The notes beneath the pieces are model-generated. The model was not told the DNA's origin. It did not search any database and saw only the letters and a list, made by a program, of their open reading frames with translations. A stretch of DNA of 37,336 bases from Gemmatimonas sp. GTDB lineage: Bacteria > Gemmatimonadota > Gemmatimonadetes > Gemmatimonadales > Gemmatimonadaceae. Of the stretch, positions 24,520-32,400 are shown in pieces. Location of the stretch: NCBI GenBank assembly GCA_011390805.1, contig JAABRT010000030.1:1-37336 (forward strand). The letters are read 5' to 3'. Made by a program: the position numbers and the translations under genes. The stretch's first letter is position 1, and every line of letters starts with the position of its first letter.

Positions 24520-24540
24520 CCGCTCGCTCAAGCAGAGCCC
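24514..24540 (+). other. attC-like half site after the DHFR-like gene
   Basis: GCCTAACCGCTCGCTCAAGC begins at 24514 and overlaps the gene's stop codon. It looks like the left half of an integron attC (RYYYAAC core followed by a GCTCAAGC arm). The complementary right half (GCTTGAGC...GTTRGGC) is not found in the next 150 bases, so the site is truncated or coincidental. Confidence 0.35.
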
Positions 24541-24668
24541 CAACCCTGTGGCACAGTGGCCGGCAAGCGTACCTCGCGAAGACGGAGTAAGTGTCTTTTG
24601 CGATCGGTGAGGTTGTGCACCTCGCACATGCACTAAGCGACTTACAGCTGCGATCTATTTTCTCTGCT

Positions 24669-25310
24669 TTAGAACGCAAGATCCAACACCACAGGCGGGT
24701 TCACCGGATCGTAGTTCACCGTGGTATTCGAAGCGTTCACAAACTGGCACCCGCCCTGCTCCGACATGCCATATCCCTCGTGAATGTGCCCGAACACATG
24801 GAGTCGCAAATCGCGCAGCTTCGCCACGCGCTCCCGCAAATCACGACACCCCGCGTGCATCGGATGCGATCCCACGGTGTAGTCGTGCATACCATAGGGC
24901 GGGCCATGCGTCACCAATACCTGCGTGTCGTCGGGGATCTGCGCCCACACGCGCGCGAGTGCGTTGCCGCGCGGCAGGTTGAATGCCCAGTTAAAGAACA
25001 CCGGCTGCCACGGTGAGCCCCAGACGCGCACGCCGTCCAGCGTCACTCCGGCGTCTTGCAGATACGTCACACCTGATGGGATCAGTGCCTGTGCAACACT
25101 CGGCTGTGACTCGAACGCGAAATCGTGGTTGCCCGCGATCAGCACCTTGTGTTTGTGTGGCAGGTCTGCAAACCACGTTAAGGCTGACGCGACCTGCGTA
25201 ATGGTGCCATTCGAGGTGAGATCGCCCGCGTGCAGCACTACGTCGCCGTCGGGGACGGCGGGCATTCTCTCGTGCAGTCCATGTGTGTCGCTGAGCAGCA
25301 CAAAACGCAT
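24669..25310 (-). CDS. Calcineurin-like metallophosphoesterase (MPPED-type)
   Basis: A 213-residue single-domain binuclear metallophosphoesterase. The ligand motifs are SDTHGLH (residues 7-13), LHAGDLTSNG, IAGNHDFAFE, VTHGPPYGMHD and FGHIHEGYG, in the order of the family. Length and the THGPPYGMHD motif match the MPPED1/239-type phosphodiesterases, which act on cyclic nucleotides in vitro. No signal peptide, so it is cytoplasmic. It stands alone on the minus strand between the DHFR-like gene and the HNH gene. The physiological substrate cannot be told from the sequence. Confidence 0.9.
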   Translation of the reverse strand: MRFVLLSDTHGLHERMPAVPDGDVVLHAGDLTSNGTITQVASALTWFADLPHKHKVLIAGNHDFAFESQPSVAQALIPSGVTYLQDAGVTLDGVRVWGSPWQPVFFNWAFNLPRGNALARVWAQIPDDTQVLVTHGPPYGMHDYTVGSHPMHAGCRDLRERVAKLRDLRLHVFGHIHEGYGMSEQGGCQFVNASNTTVNYDPVNPPVVLDLAF

Positions 25311-25464
25311 GAAGAGTCTCGGAGGTCGCTGGTTATCGCACGCTTCATCATACCAACTTCACTTGCCACGAAGAGCGAAAATACGCAAACTCACCGAGCG
25401 TATGTCGCTCGCCCGGGCGAGACTCGTACCGCAAAGCACAATCTTCTGCCCACCCACTTGATCA

Positions 25465-26400
25465 ATGAAGTTTTACACAGGCGTCACTGACAATCGCTGG
25501 TTCAACCATCTGTCAGCGATACCAAACATTGACGAGGTCAACTTCTGGCACCCGAACGGGCGTCCGCCGTTTAACTCAGCGGAGGAAGGCACCCCATTTT
25601 TATTCAAGCTGAAGTCCCCCAACCATCATATAGGGGGTGGTGGTTTCCTCATCAAGTACGAATCACTGCCGATCCGGCTTGCCTGGGAAGCATTCGGTGA
25701 GAAGAATGGCGCATCGACATTTGAGGCTTTCTCGAATCTGATCTTCTCTGCACGAGGACGAGAAGCAGATCAAACCAGGGATGTCGGGTGCAGTATCCTC
25801 GGAGAGCCGTTCTTCTTCCATCGGAATGACTGGATTCCGATGGCCGACGACTTCGCCGGCAGTGTGGTGCGCGGCAAGTTCTTTGATTCAAACAATGCTG
25901 ACGGTGAGCGCATTTGGTCGGCAGTTCAGCAGCTTCTTCTGTCACGCGACATTCTACCGCGTCGTGTCGAAGAGCGTCGAGCCGAATACGGGACTCCCGT
26001 GCTCATGCGCCCCCGACGGGGACAGGGGGCATTCCGAGCGCTTGTTACGAACGCCTATGGGCGTCGGTGTGCAATAACGGGTGAATCAACACTTCCCGTA
26101 CTTGAAGCCGCGCACATCAAGCCATTTGCCGAGGAAGGTCTCAACAACACCTTCAATGGAATGTTGTTGCGTTCAGACTTTCACAGACTGTTCGACGTTG
26201 GGCTCATTACCGTCACGCCACAGCATGAGGTAGTCGTGAGCTCACGCATCAAGGAGCAGTGGTTTAACGGCAAGGCATACAACAGCCTGCACGGGAAGCC
26301 CTTAGCTCTTCTGCCAACGTCACCGGATGATCATCCGCGAGCTGATTTCTTGCGCTGGCACAACGATAACGTATTCGAGAAGGACGACCGCGTTGCTTGA
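25465..26400 (+). CDS. HNH endonuclease with N-terminal PUA/EVE-like domain, candidate modification-dependent restriction enzyme
   Basis: A 311-residue protein. The C-terminal nuclease (about residues 195-285) is of the HNH_2 type: CAITGESTLPVLEAAHIKP supplies the first His, then NGMLLRSDFHRLFD gives the Asn and last His. The N-terminal 150 residues (YTGVTDNRWF, VNFWHPNG, FLFKLKSPNHHIGGGGFL, LAWEAFGEKNGA) are conserved-looking. They have the compact beta pattern of PUA/EVE-type base-reading domains; this fold call is inference. Reader-plus-HNH architecture is known for enzymes cutting modified DNA. The gene is AT-richer than the backbone and overlaps the following MazG-like gene by 8 bases, so the two form one unit. 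No ribosome-binding site is clear before the ATG. Confidence 0.85.
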   Translation: MKFYTGVTDNRWFNHLSAIPNIDEVNFWHPNGRPPFNSAEEGTPFLFKLKSPNHHIGGGGFLIKYESLPIRLAWEAFGEKNGASTFEAFSNLIFSARGREADQTRDVGCSILGEPFFFHRNDWIPMADDFAGSVVRGKFFDSNNADGERIWSAVQQLLLSRDILPRRVEERRAEYGTPVLMRPRRGQGAFRALVTNAYGRRCAITGESTLPVLEAAHIKPFAEEGLNNTFNGMLLRSDFHRLFDVGLITVTPQHEVVVSSRIKEQWFNGKAYNSLHGKPLALLPTSPDDHPRADFLRWHNDNVFEKDDRVA

Positions 26401-26734
26401 ACCATCATTGTTGCATCAGGCTCTAGAGTTTCGTCGGGCGCGAGATTGGGAGCAGTTCCACACGCCCCAGAATCTTGCGATCGCGATTTCGGTGGAGGCG
26501 GGAGAGTTGCTGGAGCAGTTTCAGTGGCAACTTCTTCCAGACAACCCGATTTCAGAGGCGCGATTCGACTCGATCGCGCAGGAGATCGCCGACGTGGCGA
26601 TTTTGCTTTCGTATCTGGCGAACGACTTGGGGGTCAATATCGGCGAGGCTGTAAAGAAAAAGCTGGCGCTTAACGAGGTTCGATATCCCGTTGACAGGGT
26701 AAAGGGCTCAGCTAAAAAGCATTCGGATTATTGA
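26393..26734 (+). CDS. MazG-like nucleotide pyrophosphohydrolase, TTG start overlapping the HNH gene
   Basis: A 113-residue all-alpha NTP pyrophosphohydrolase of the MazG/RS21-C6 (dCTPase-like) class, which hydrolyses (d)NTPs to monophosphates. Motifs are WEQFHTPQNLAIAISVEAGELLEQFQW (shown here only in part: SVEAGELLEQFQW) and EIADVAILLSYLANDLG; the ExxE and ExxD acidic residues bind magnesium. GAGAAGGA (26377-26384) lies eight bases before the TTG at 26393. This start gives the normal family N-terminus; the longer frame from 26327 reads unnaturally through the HNH gene. Translational overlap with a nuclease gene suggests a joint role, perhaps nucleotide-pool control during phage infection (inference). 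Confidence 0.88.
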   Translation: MLEPSLLHQALEFRRARDWEQFHTPQNLAIAISVEAGELLEQFQWQLLPDNPISEARFDSIAQEIADVAILLSYLANDLGVNIGEAVKKKLALNEVRYPVDRVKGSAKKHSDY

Positions 26735-26777
26735 TGCAGCCCAGTTTTGCAGTACTCGTCATAAGTGCGACGAGTGC

Positions 26778-27272
26778 TCAAGGGCGGGCGTCAACCACCG
26801 GCGTCCCGCCGTGAGCTGCGGCGTACTCGATTATCAGCCGGTCGTTGGTCACGAGCGGGATATTGTCGAGCTGCGCCATCGCAATCAGCATCCGGTCGGC
26901 TGGGTCGTTGTGCGCGGTTCCGGTCAGGCGGGTGCTTTGCAGGAGTACTGACCGGGTGAGCGAGCGGAACTGGATGCCGGGCGCTTGCTCGGCACGCTGC
27001 AACCAAACGGCGACGTCGACCGTGAAGGTCAGTTTGCCTTTGGCCGACTTGACGGCGATTTCCCAGTACGAGATGTCGCTCACGAAAAGGCGGCGGTGCG
27101 CGCCGCTTCGGTCCAGCATCGCCGTGGTACCGGCCGCGACCTGGGACGCGTCCCCCTCCACATGCCAGAGCCAGATGTGGGTATCGAGCAGCAGCGGCCC
27201 GTCGTAGTCGATGAGTTGTCCCGGGGTCCAGACACGTCCCACAGTTGTCGGCAGCGACGCCTCGGCCGTCAC
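26778..27272 (-). CDS. vapC: PIN-domain toxin (VapC type)
   Basis: Predicted endoribonuclease toxin, 164 residues. PIN acidic residues are Asp30 in LLLDTHIWLW, the Glu in ISYWEIAVK, and the Asps in HNDPADRMLIA and LVTNDRLI. The GTG at 27272 overlaps the antitoxin stop as GTGA, and GGGGAG lies seven bases upstream, so this start is firm. It leaves an unusual 25-residue extension before the first catalytic Asp. The antitoxin gene precedes it on the same strand and both are under the promoter at about 27598-27627. Classic antitoxin-first order. Confidence 0.92.
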   Translation of the reverse strand: MTAEASLPTTVGRVWTPGQLIDYDGPLLLDTHIWLWHVEGDASQVAAGTTAMLDRSGAHRRLFVSDISYWEIAVKSAKGKLTFTVDVAVWLQRAEQAPGIQFRSLTRSVLLQSTRLTGTAHNDPADRMLIAMAQLDNIPLVTNDRLIIEYAAAHGGTPVVDARP

Positions 27273-27556
27273 CCGAGGTCTCCCCACGCCTCGAAGTCGG
27301 GGGCGACGAGATCTCCGTGGGTGAGCACTGTGCCACGCAAGAACCCGAATGCGCTCGGCAGCTGCGCCTCCGGTGCGACAACCCTGGCCACCACTTCGCC
27401 GCGCTTGGTCACCACCACTTCGATTTCCTGATCGTGCACTTGATCGAGGAGCTGGAGGCAGGTGTCCTTGAATACACCGGCCTTCACCTCGACAACCGTG
27501 GGGGCCTCGAGACTTGTGGACGGTGCGGGCGACGGGGATTTAGGTGCAGCCGACAT
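27269..27556 (-). CDS. Phd/YefM-family antitoxin
   Basis: A 95-residue antitoxin for the PIN toxin. The N-terminus is a Pro/Ser-rich extension of about 20 residues. The Phd/YefM DNA-binding domain follows (VEVKAGVFKDTCLQLLDQVH, EVVVTKRGEVVARVVAP). The toxin-binding tail ends APDFEAWGDLG. The ATG at 27556 has a modest AGGG upstream; a TTG at 27571 is an alternative. Its stop overlaps the toxin's GTG. Two inverted repeats upstream are probable autorepression sites for the antitoxin-toxin complex. Confidence 0.9.
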   Translation of the reverse strand: MSAAPKSPSPAPSTSLEAPTVVEVKAGVFKDTCLQLLDQVHDQEIEVVVTKRGEVVARVVAPEAQLPSAFGFLRGTVLTHGDLVAPDFEAWGDLG

Positions 27557-27571
27557 ATGGAGCCCTGACAA

Positions 27572-27627
27572 ATGGCCGCATGATTACGGCCATAGCCATG
27601 ATACCAGGGCTATGCTAAAGACGTCAA
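27572..27627 (-). promoter_or_regulatory. Toxin-antitoxin promoter lying in tandem palindromes
   Basis: On the minus strand a -35 TTGACG (27622-27627) and a -10 TATCAT (27598-27603) are 18 bp apart. The inverted repeat ATAGCC/GGCTAT (27592-27597, 27608-27613) spans the -10, and a second one, ATGGCCG/CGGCCAT (27572-27578, 27587-27593), lies just downstream. This fits autorepression by the Phd-type antitoxin. Confidence 0.7.
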
Positions 27628-27731
27628 GGCGTAATGTTTAGAAATCGGCTGCACGGCAGGATGAAATAGGTGGTTGCGTACAACCTTTAAACGTGCGACT
27701 GCTAAATAACGGTCATTTCTAGGATGGCCGT

Positions 27732-28361
27732 GTGTCGCGCGTTCAGGCCGAAGACGGCTGCCAACTGACCGGCAAACGTCCGAGCGCGAAGTATGCGCTA
27801 ACCGGAGGGCAATCCTCCGCCGGCCTGACCGCCGCCTTGCGGCGCTATGGGACGGACCCGGGTTCGGACGCGCCGCTGCTCTTTCGCTGGGCGGTGGCGA
27901 ACCTGGCGTTGGGCAATCGCGATGCATACGCGAACAACGTGAGCATCCTGCGTACCGCCGATCGCGCGGTGCGGCTTGCACCAGCATACGACGTGGTCTG
28001 CTCGATGGCGTACACGAGTTTGAACACGGTAATGCCGCTGCCGTTCGGCGGTGCACAGCACGTGTCGCAGCTCCATGAGGGTGGAGGACCCGTCAGCCTG
28101 TGTGTGTACTGCGTGCACAAGATCACGTTTACCAGTAACTGCGCAGCCTACCCGAATGGCATTCCGAGTGACCTTACCTCAGGGCACGCGGCGCACCTCA
28201 CGCCGACTGGCGATGACAACGGTATCGTGTTTGAGGTGGACGAGTTTTACGGCAAAACGGTCGGTGAAGTGCTGGAGATCGCCGGTCCCGATAGCTATAA
28301 AGCGTTCCTCAAGCGCATGGACGAAGAGGCGGCTGCCGACGACGCGGAAGCACAGCTATAG
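27732..28361 (+). pseudogene. HipA kinase fragment fused in frame to an unrelated small Cys-containing domain
   Basis: A 209-codon open frame from a GTG. Residues 1 to about 105 match the C-lobe of HipA-type kinases: RVQAEDGCQLTGKRPSAKY (normally R.xQEDxCQALG), then GNRDAYANNVSIL in place of the catalytic GNxDxHxKN motif, then LAPAYDVV. The Asp and last Asn are kept but His and Lys are replaced. The N-terminal 200 or so residues of HipA and its final helices are absent, and no HipB lies upstream. From about residue 120 the sequence changes to LCVYCVHKITFTSNC...YPNGIPSDL...GDDNGIVFEVDEF, a small uncharacterised family normally found alone. I regard the first part as a decayed kinase; the second part may still be a working gene using an internal start. 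Confidence 0.6.
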
Positions 28362-28949
28362 CGCGCCCGATTTGCGAGCCTCTCCGATGGCAGACATCGC
28401 TTCGGCAAATTCTATCGGATCAGCTACGGCAATAATGACGTGCGGGCCAGTGGAGCGCTCAACCATCAGCCCGTCGCGTTTTGCGGTCACAGTCACGATG
28501 CGACCGTAGGTGATCTCTAAAGAACGGAGTCCGCCAGAGAGGCGAATCCCCTTCCGAGTGAGGCTCATAATGCCCGAATCTCGCTCTTTGATCTGGCCGC
28601 TCGGCGTCGGGGTGTACCATGTGCACGGCGCCGATAGAAACTCTTGGCGATTCTTCACGCTCTCAAACCACGAGCCGTCCTGATAGGCGTGAATCCGCTG
28701 GAGGCGCTCCGGTGCACTGAGTCTGGCCTGATGCGCGTCCTGCTCTTGTCGGTCCCTACGACTCGGCGCGAGCCAACGCCGGTTGACTCCCCAATAGAGC
28801 AGCCCGCCACCGATCAAGAGAAAGAGCACACCGCCGCCACCTTCCATCATTAGTCGGAGCCCCGTGAACAAAAGCAGCGCGGCCAGCCAGACCGGCCACA
28901 GTCCGGCTCTCGCAGGTTGAGAGCCTCTCAGAGTTGGGGCTTCGGCCAT
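28356..28949 (-). CDS. Two-helix membrane protein with C-terminal PH-like domain
   Basis: A 197-residue protein. Two adjacent membrane helices (about residues 17-34 and 37-54, WPVWLAALLLFTGLRLMM and GVLFLLIGGGLLYWGV) precede a basic linker (RRWLAPSRRDRQEQ). A beta-rich cytoplasmic domain follows with the pattern GIMSLTRKGIRLSG...ITYGRIVTVTAKRDGLMVE, like the bacterial PH/GRAM-like domains of small membrane proteins. The ATG at 28949 was chosen because the longer frame to 29027 adds a non-conserved-looking polar N-terminus. It ends by overlapping the HipA-fusion stop by six bases, tail to tail. Function unknown. Confidence 0.75.
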   Translation of the reverse strand: MAEAPTLRGSQPARAGLWPVWLAALLLFTGLRLMMEGGGGVLFLLIGGGLLYWGVNRRWLAPSRRDRQEQDAHQARLSAPERLQRIHAYQDGSWFESVKNRQEFLSAPCTWYTPTPSGQIKERDSGIMSLTRKGIRLSGGLRSLEITYGRIVTVTAKRDGLMVERSTGPHVIIAVADPIEFAEAMSAIGEARKSGAL

Positions 28950-29100
28950 ATGCGCTCTCGTCTGATGATGGAAAAGGATCGGACGACCTACGGTACCGTG
29001 CAGCACGTTAGCACGCGAGTCTGACAAAACGAGCTAGATCTGGCGGCTGCGTGCTCGCTGTTTAGCAAGTCGCACAGTCTCGCACAGTGAATCGCCAAAA

Positions 29101-29123
29101 ACGCAAAATCTCCCGCTCAGCAG
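29101..29123 (+). repeat. Right copy of the 23-bp direct repeat, inside the tRNA terminator
   Basis: It matches 23861-23883 at 21 of 23 bases in the same orientation. The stretch covers the T-tract side and one stem arm of the terminator listed next. Confidence 0.5.
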
Positions 29124-29137
29124 AACCGAGCGGGAGA
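29109..29137 (-). terminator. Rho-independent terminator of tRNA-Pro
   Basis: A perfect 10-bp stem (29109-29118 with 29128-29137) with a 9-base loop. Read on the minus strand it is followed by ATTTTGCGTTTTT, a good U-tract. It lies 34 bp downstream of the tRNA 3' end. Confidence 0.85.
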
Positions 29138-29171
29138 CTGTAAACCATTGCGAATAAACATTTTCCAAACA

Positions 29172-29245
29172 TCGGGACGGCGGGATTCGAACCCGCGACC
29201 CCCTGAACCCCATTCAGGTGCGCTACCGGGCTGCGCTACGTCCCG
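29172..29245 (-). tRNA. tRNA-Pro (anticodon GGG)
   Basis: A complete cloverleaf on the minus strand. The acceptor stem is CGGGACG/CGTCCCG with discriminator A at 29172, and the D-arm is GCGC/GCGC. The anticodon stem CCTGA/TCAGG carries loop ATGGGGT (anticodon GGG). The T-arm GCGGG-TTCGAAT-CCCGC is canonical. The 3' CCA is not encoded. A terminator follows at 29109-29137, and its 3' side faces the accessory islet. Confidence 0.97.
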
Positions 29246-29306
29246 TTACGGCAATCCAGCCGCCGTAACCGAACCGATAGATAACCCGCAGCAGAGGCCC
29301 GCACAA

Positions 29307-29368
29307 CGCCCTGCGCTTGCGCCCTGCGATTACGCCCTGCGCATTGCGCCCTGCGATTGCGCCCTGCG
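29307..29368. repeat. 13-bp tandem repeat, five copies
   Basis: The core CGCCCTGCG recurs at 29307, 29320, 29333, 29347 and 29360 (spacing 13, 13, 14, 13), separated by ATTR-like spacers. It lies between the tRNA-Pro 5' end and the stop of the protease-barrel gene. In the tRNA upstream region it could affect promoter spacing. Confidence 0.85.
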
Positions 29369-29416
29369 CATCGCGGCAGCCCGCACCGTACGCCCATCCG
29401 GCGCAACCCGTATCAC

Positions 29417-32400
29417 TCACCAGCCAGGCGCCAACTGGAAACCGAACATGCCGCCGCGGCCGGGACGCTGAAATGGATACGCGTAATACGCTTCCACCAC
29501 CGCGTACCCGAGCAGATTCACACGCGCCGTCACCCCGGTGCTGAACACCGGCACCCGATCCGACGTGGTACGGTCAAAGCGCAGCGCGGGACCTTGATCC
29601 TGCGTCCACGCAACGCCAGCGTCAAAAAACGGCGCGATTTCCAGTGGAAAGTAGGGGAAGTCGATAAGCCCGAACTGCTCCGAGCCCAGCAACGGCACGC
29701 GCAACTCAACGTTCATGACGCCGATACGACTGCCGTTCAGCCGCGAGAACTCTGGACAATCATTCGCGTCGCTCGTACCAGATGTACACTCGCTGCGACG
29801 GAAATCCCGCGGTTCGTACCCACGCATCAGCGGTCCCTGCCCCACGTACAGCGACTGAAGTCGCCGGTCTTCTGCCCCGCCCCCATAGCGGCCATAGTGC
29901 AGACCGCGGATGGCCAGCGTAAACGGGTTGTTGAAAAAATACCGACGGTAGTCAGCCAGCACGGTGGTGTAATCAATGGAACCGACAAAAGGTGCAGCTT
30001 CAAACCGGTAGCGACCGCCGGCAACGGGAGATGTGTAGCCGAAAAACGAAAAGTCGCCGACATACGCGAGTGAAGCAGTACCAAAGGTGAGCGCCGGCAC
30101 GCCGGTTGGCACATTCTGTCGACGTTGCGCCAACACCTGATTGCCCACGATGAACTGGCTGTCTACCTCAACACCAAAACCGATGCGCTGCCCGCCGGCG
30201 GTCAGCTCAAGGCGCCGCGTAGATGACAGCGGATACTGTACAATCGCCTGCGCGTTGTCGATGTACTGACGCTGCAGCACACGCGTCACAATCACTCCCG
30301 GCACCTGCTGACCATCAATGTTGAAGTCGGTGTTGCTGTAGTTGCCGGCGACACCGAGCAGCGGCACATGCTGCGCAACAACACCATAGTTGAGGCGGCT
30401 GCCGCGGTTGAGATATTGCACCTGCCCACCGATGTCCTTCACCGTACCCTGTGCCTGCACGGCAGCATTGAGCATACGGTTGCCAAGCATATCGGAAAAC
30501 TGAAACGCCACTCCACCGGCCAGACCGGTGCCAATGCCGCCACCCACCGATGCGCCCACGGAGGCACCGCCAATGCCTGCAAGTGCAAGTCGCGAGCGAT
30601 AGGGCCGTGTCGCCTGAGGCAGCACTGCGGGCAGACCGCGTAAAGGACTCTCCAGTACGCTTGCCACGTACCCGGCCGTGGCCCCCGTTCTTGTAGCCGG
30701 CGGCAACACACCGGATGGTGGCAGCGCCCCGGGCGGTTGCCTTTCAGCTAAAGGCACATCAGTCAACGCCAATCGCTGCATCGCTCCACTTGGCAGCGAC
30801 CTGATGGCAAATCCGCCTTCGGTAAATACCGAAAACACCACATCGCCCGTGTTCGCTGCAACGCTGATGGCAGGCGACATGTCGCCGATACCACTGATGC
30901 CGGTGGCCACGGCGGTGATGCGCGTGATTTGCAGATCACGCAGCGACATTGAATAAATGTCGCTGATTCCATCCGGGTCACCAACGAACAAGAGCGACGT
31001 ACCGTCGGGTGTGAACTGCGGATTGATCGCTTTTCCGCGCGCGGCGCGTGGCAACAGTTGAACCTGGCCACCAGACACATCAAACACCGCCAGTCGCAAC
31101 GGCGCAAACGCGAGCCGGTCAAAATCGGTCGGCTCACCCGCATCGGTGGCAAACGCAATGCTCCGACCATCAGGGCTCCACACAGGCTGCAACTGCGCGT
31201 ACCGGTCATTGGTGAGCTGACGTGTGGCGTTTGTCGCAATCGTGTGCACATACAGATCGCTGATGCCGCCGCGCAATCCCGAGAACACAAGTCTCGTACC
31301 ATCGGGACTCCAGGCTGGATCGGACAGTGCACTCACGTCGCCGAACCGGATACGTCGATCAACCTTGCCGGTGCTCGCATTGAGAATGTTGATCTCGTTG
31401 TCGCCCCCGGCAAACACGACCACCGCCAGACGCTGTCCATCGGGCGACCAGGCACCCGCCGAGTTGATGAAGCTGAGCGCGTCGAAATGCGGATCGGAGG
31501 TAACATCGGTAAGCTGCCGGATCACACGACCCGTTGCCGTCTCGGCGACATACAAATCAATCCCGAAGAGATTACGACTGGAAAAAAATGCGACGAACCG
31601 CCCATCAGGACTCACCGAAGGCGAGACGTTCTGCTGACCGGGGCCATTTCCCCCGATGATCAAACGACCAACAGAATCGGGACGCGCACGCTGTGACGCG
31701 ACCGCGTATTGAGCAGTGAGCGCAGCATGCCACATGCTGCTCAGCGCTTCGCCATCAAAACCCAGCTGTGATTGCAGCGCGGCGTCCCATCCTTCAGCCA
31801 GCGCCGCACGGAAGAGCGTGTTCACCATCGCATCTCCCCAACGTCCACCCACGTACGCCCAGAACGCCTGTCCAAAGCGGTAGGGGAAATAGCGCGGATC
31901 GTTGGTGAGCTGCTCGAGTGTTGGCAAATCATCACGCAGCACCGCGTCGCGCAGCCACATGGCGGTATTGGGATCATAACGACCAATACTCAAGTACTCG
32001 GCCATGCCCTCAATTACCCACAGTGGCAGCCCCCCGAGCGAGCGTAATCCACCGTCCGACTGTGCAGCGAGCTTGTACTGGAACACGTGCACCAATTCAT
32101 GACCAAGTACATGATCAGTTGCGGCGTAGACACCGGTGAGCGGCATGATCACACGCTCACGTAATCCTTCGGTGATACCACCGGTACCCACACCGATCGT
32201 TCCCTCAACAACGTTTGACTGCTGAAAGTCAGGATGATCGGCGTAGAATATGAGTGGATTGCTTGTAAACTCGAGATTCAGCAGCGCGGAATGGCGGGCG
32301 TACCACCGTTCGGCCATGCGTGCTGCATCGGCCACCGCGAGCGACTCGGCAGGATAAAAGTGTGTGGCGAAATGCGGTGATGGCTGAATACGAAAGTCGA

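Noticed and set aside
24591-25016. 141-codon plus-strand frame opposite the metallophosphoesterase
   Set aside because: It is antisense to a gene with all five metal-ligand motifs, and the product resembles no family.
29307-29368. Tandem repeat as a CRISPR or origin iteron array
   Set aside because: Units are 13 bp and contiguous with no unique spacers, and no replication gene is nearby.
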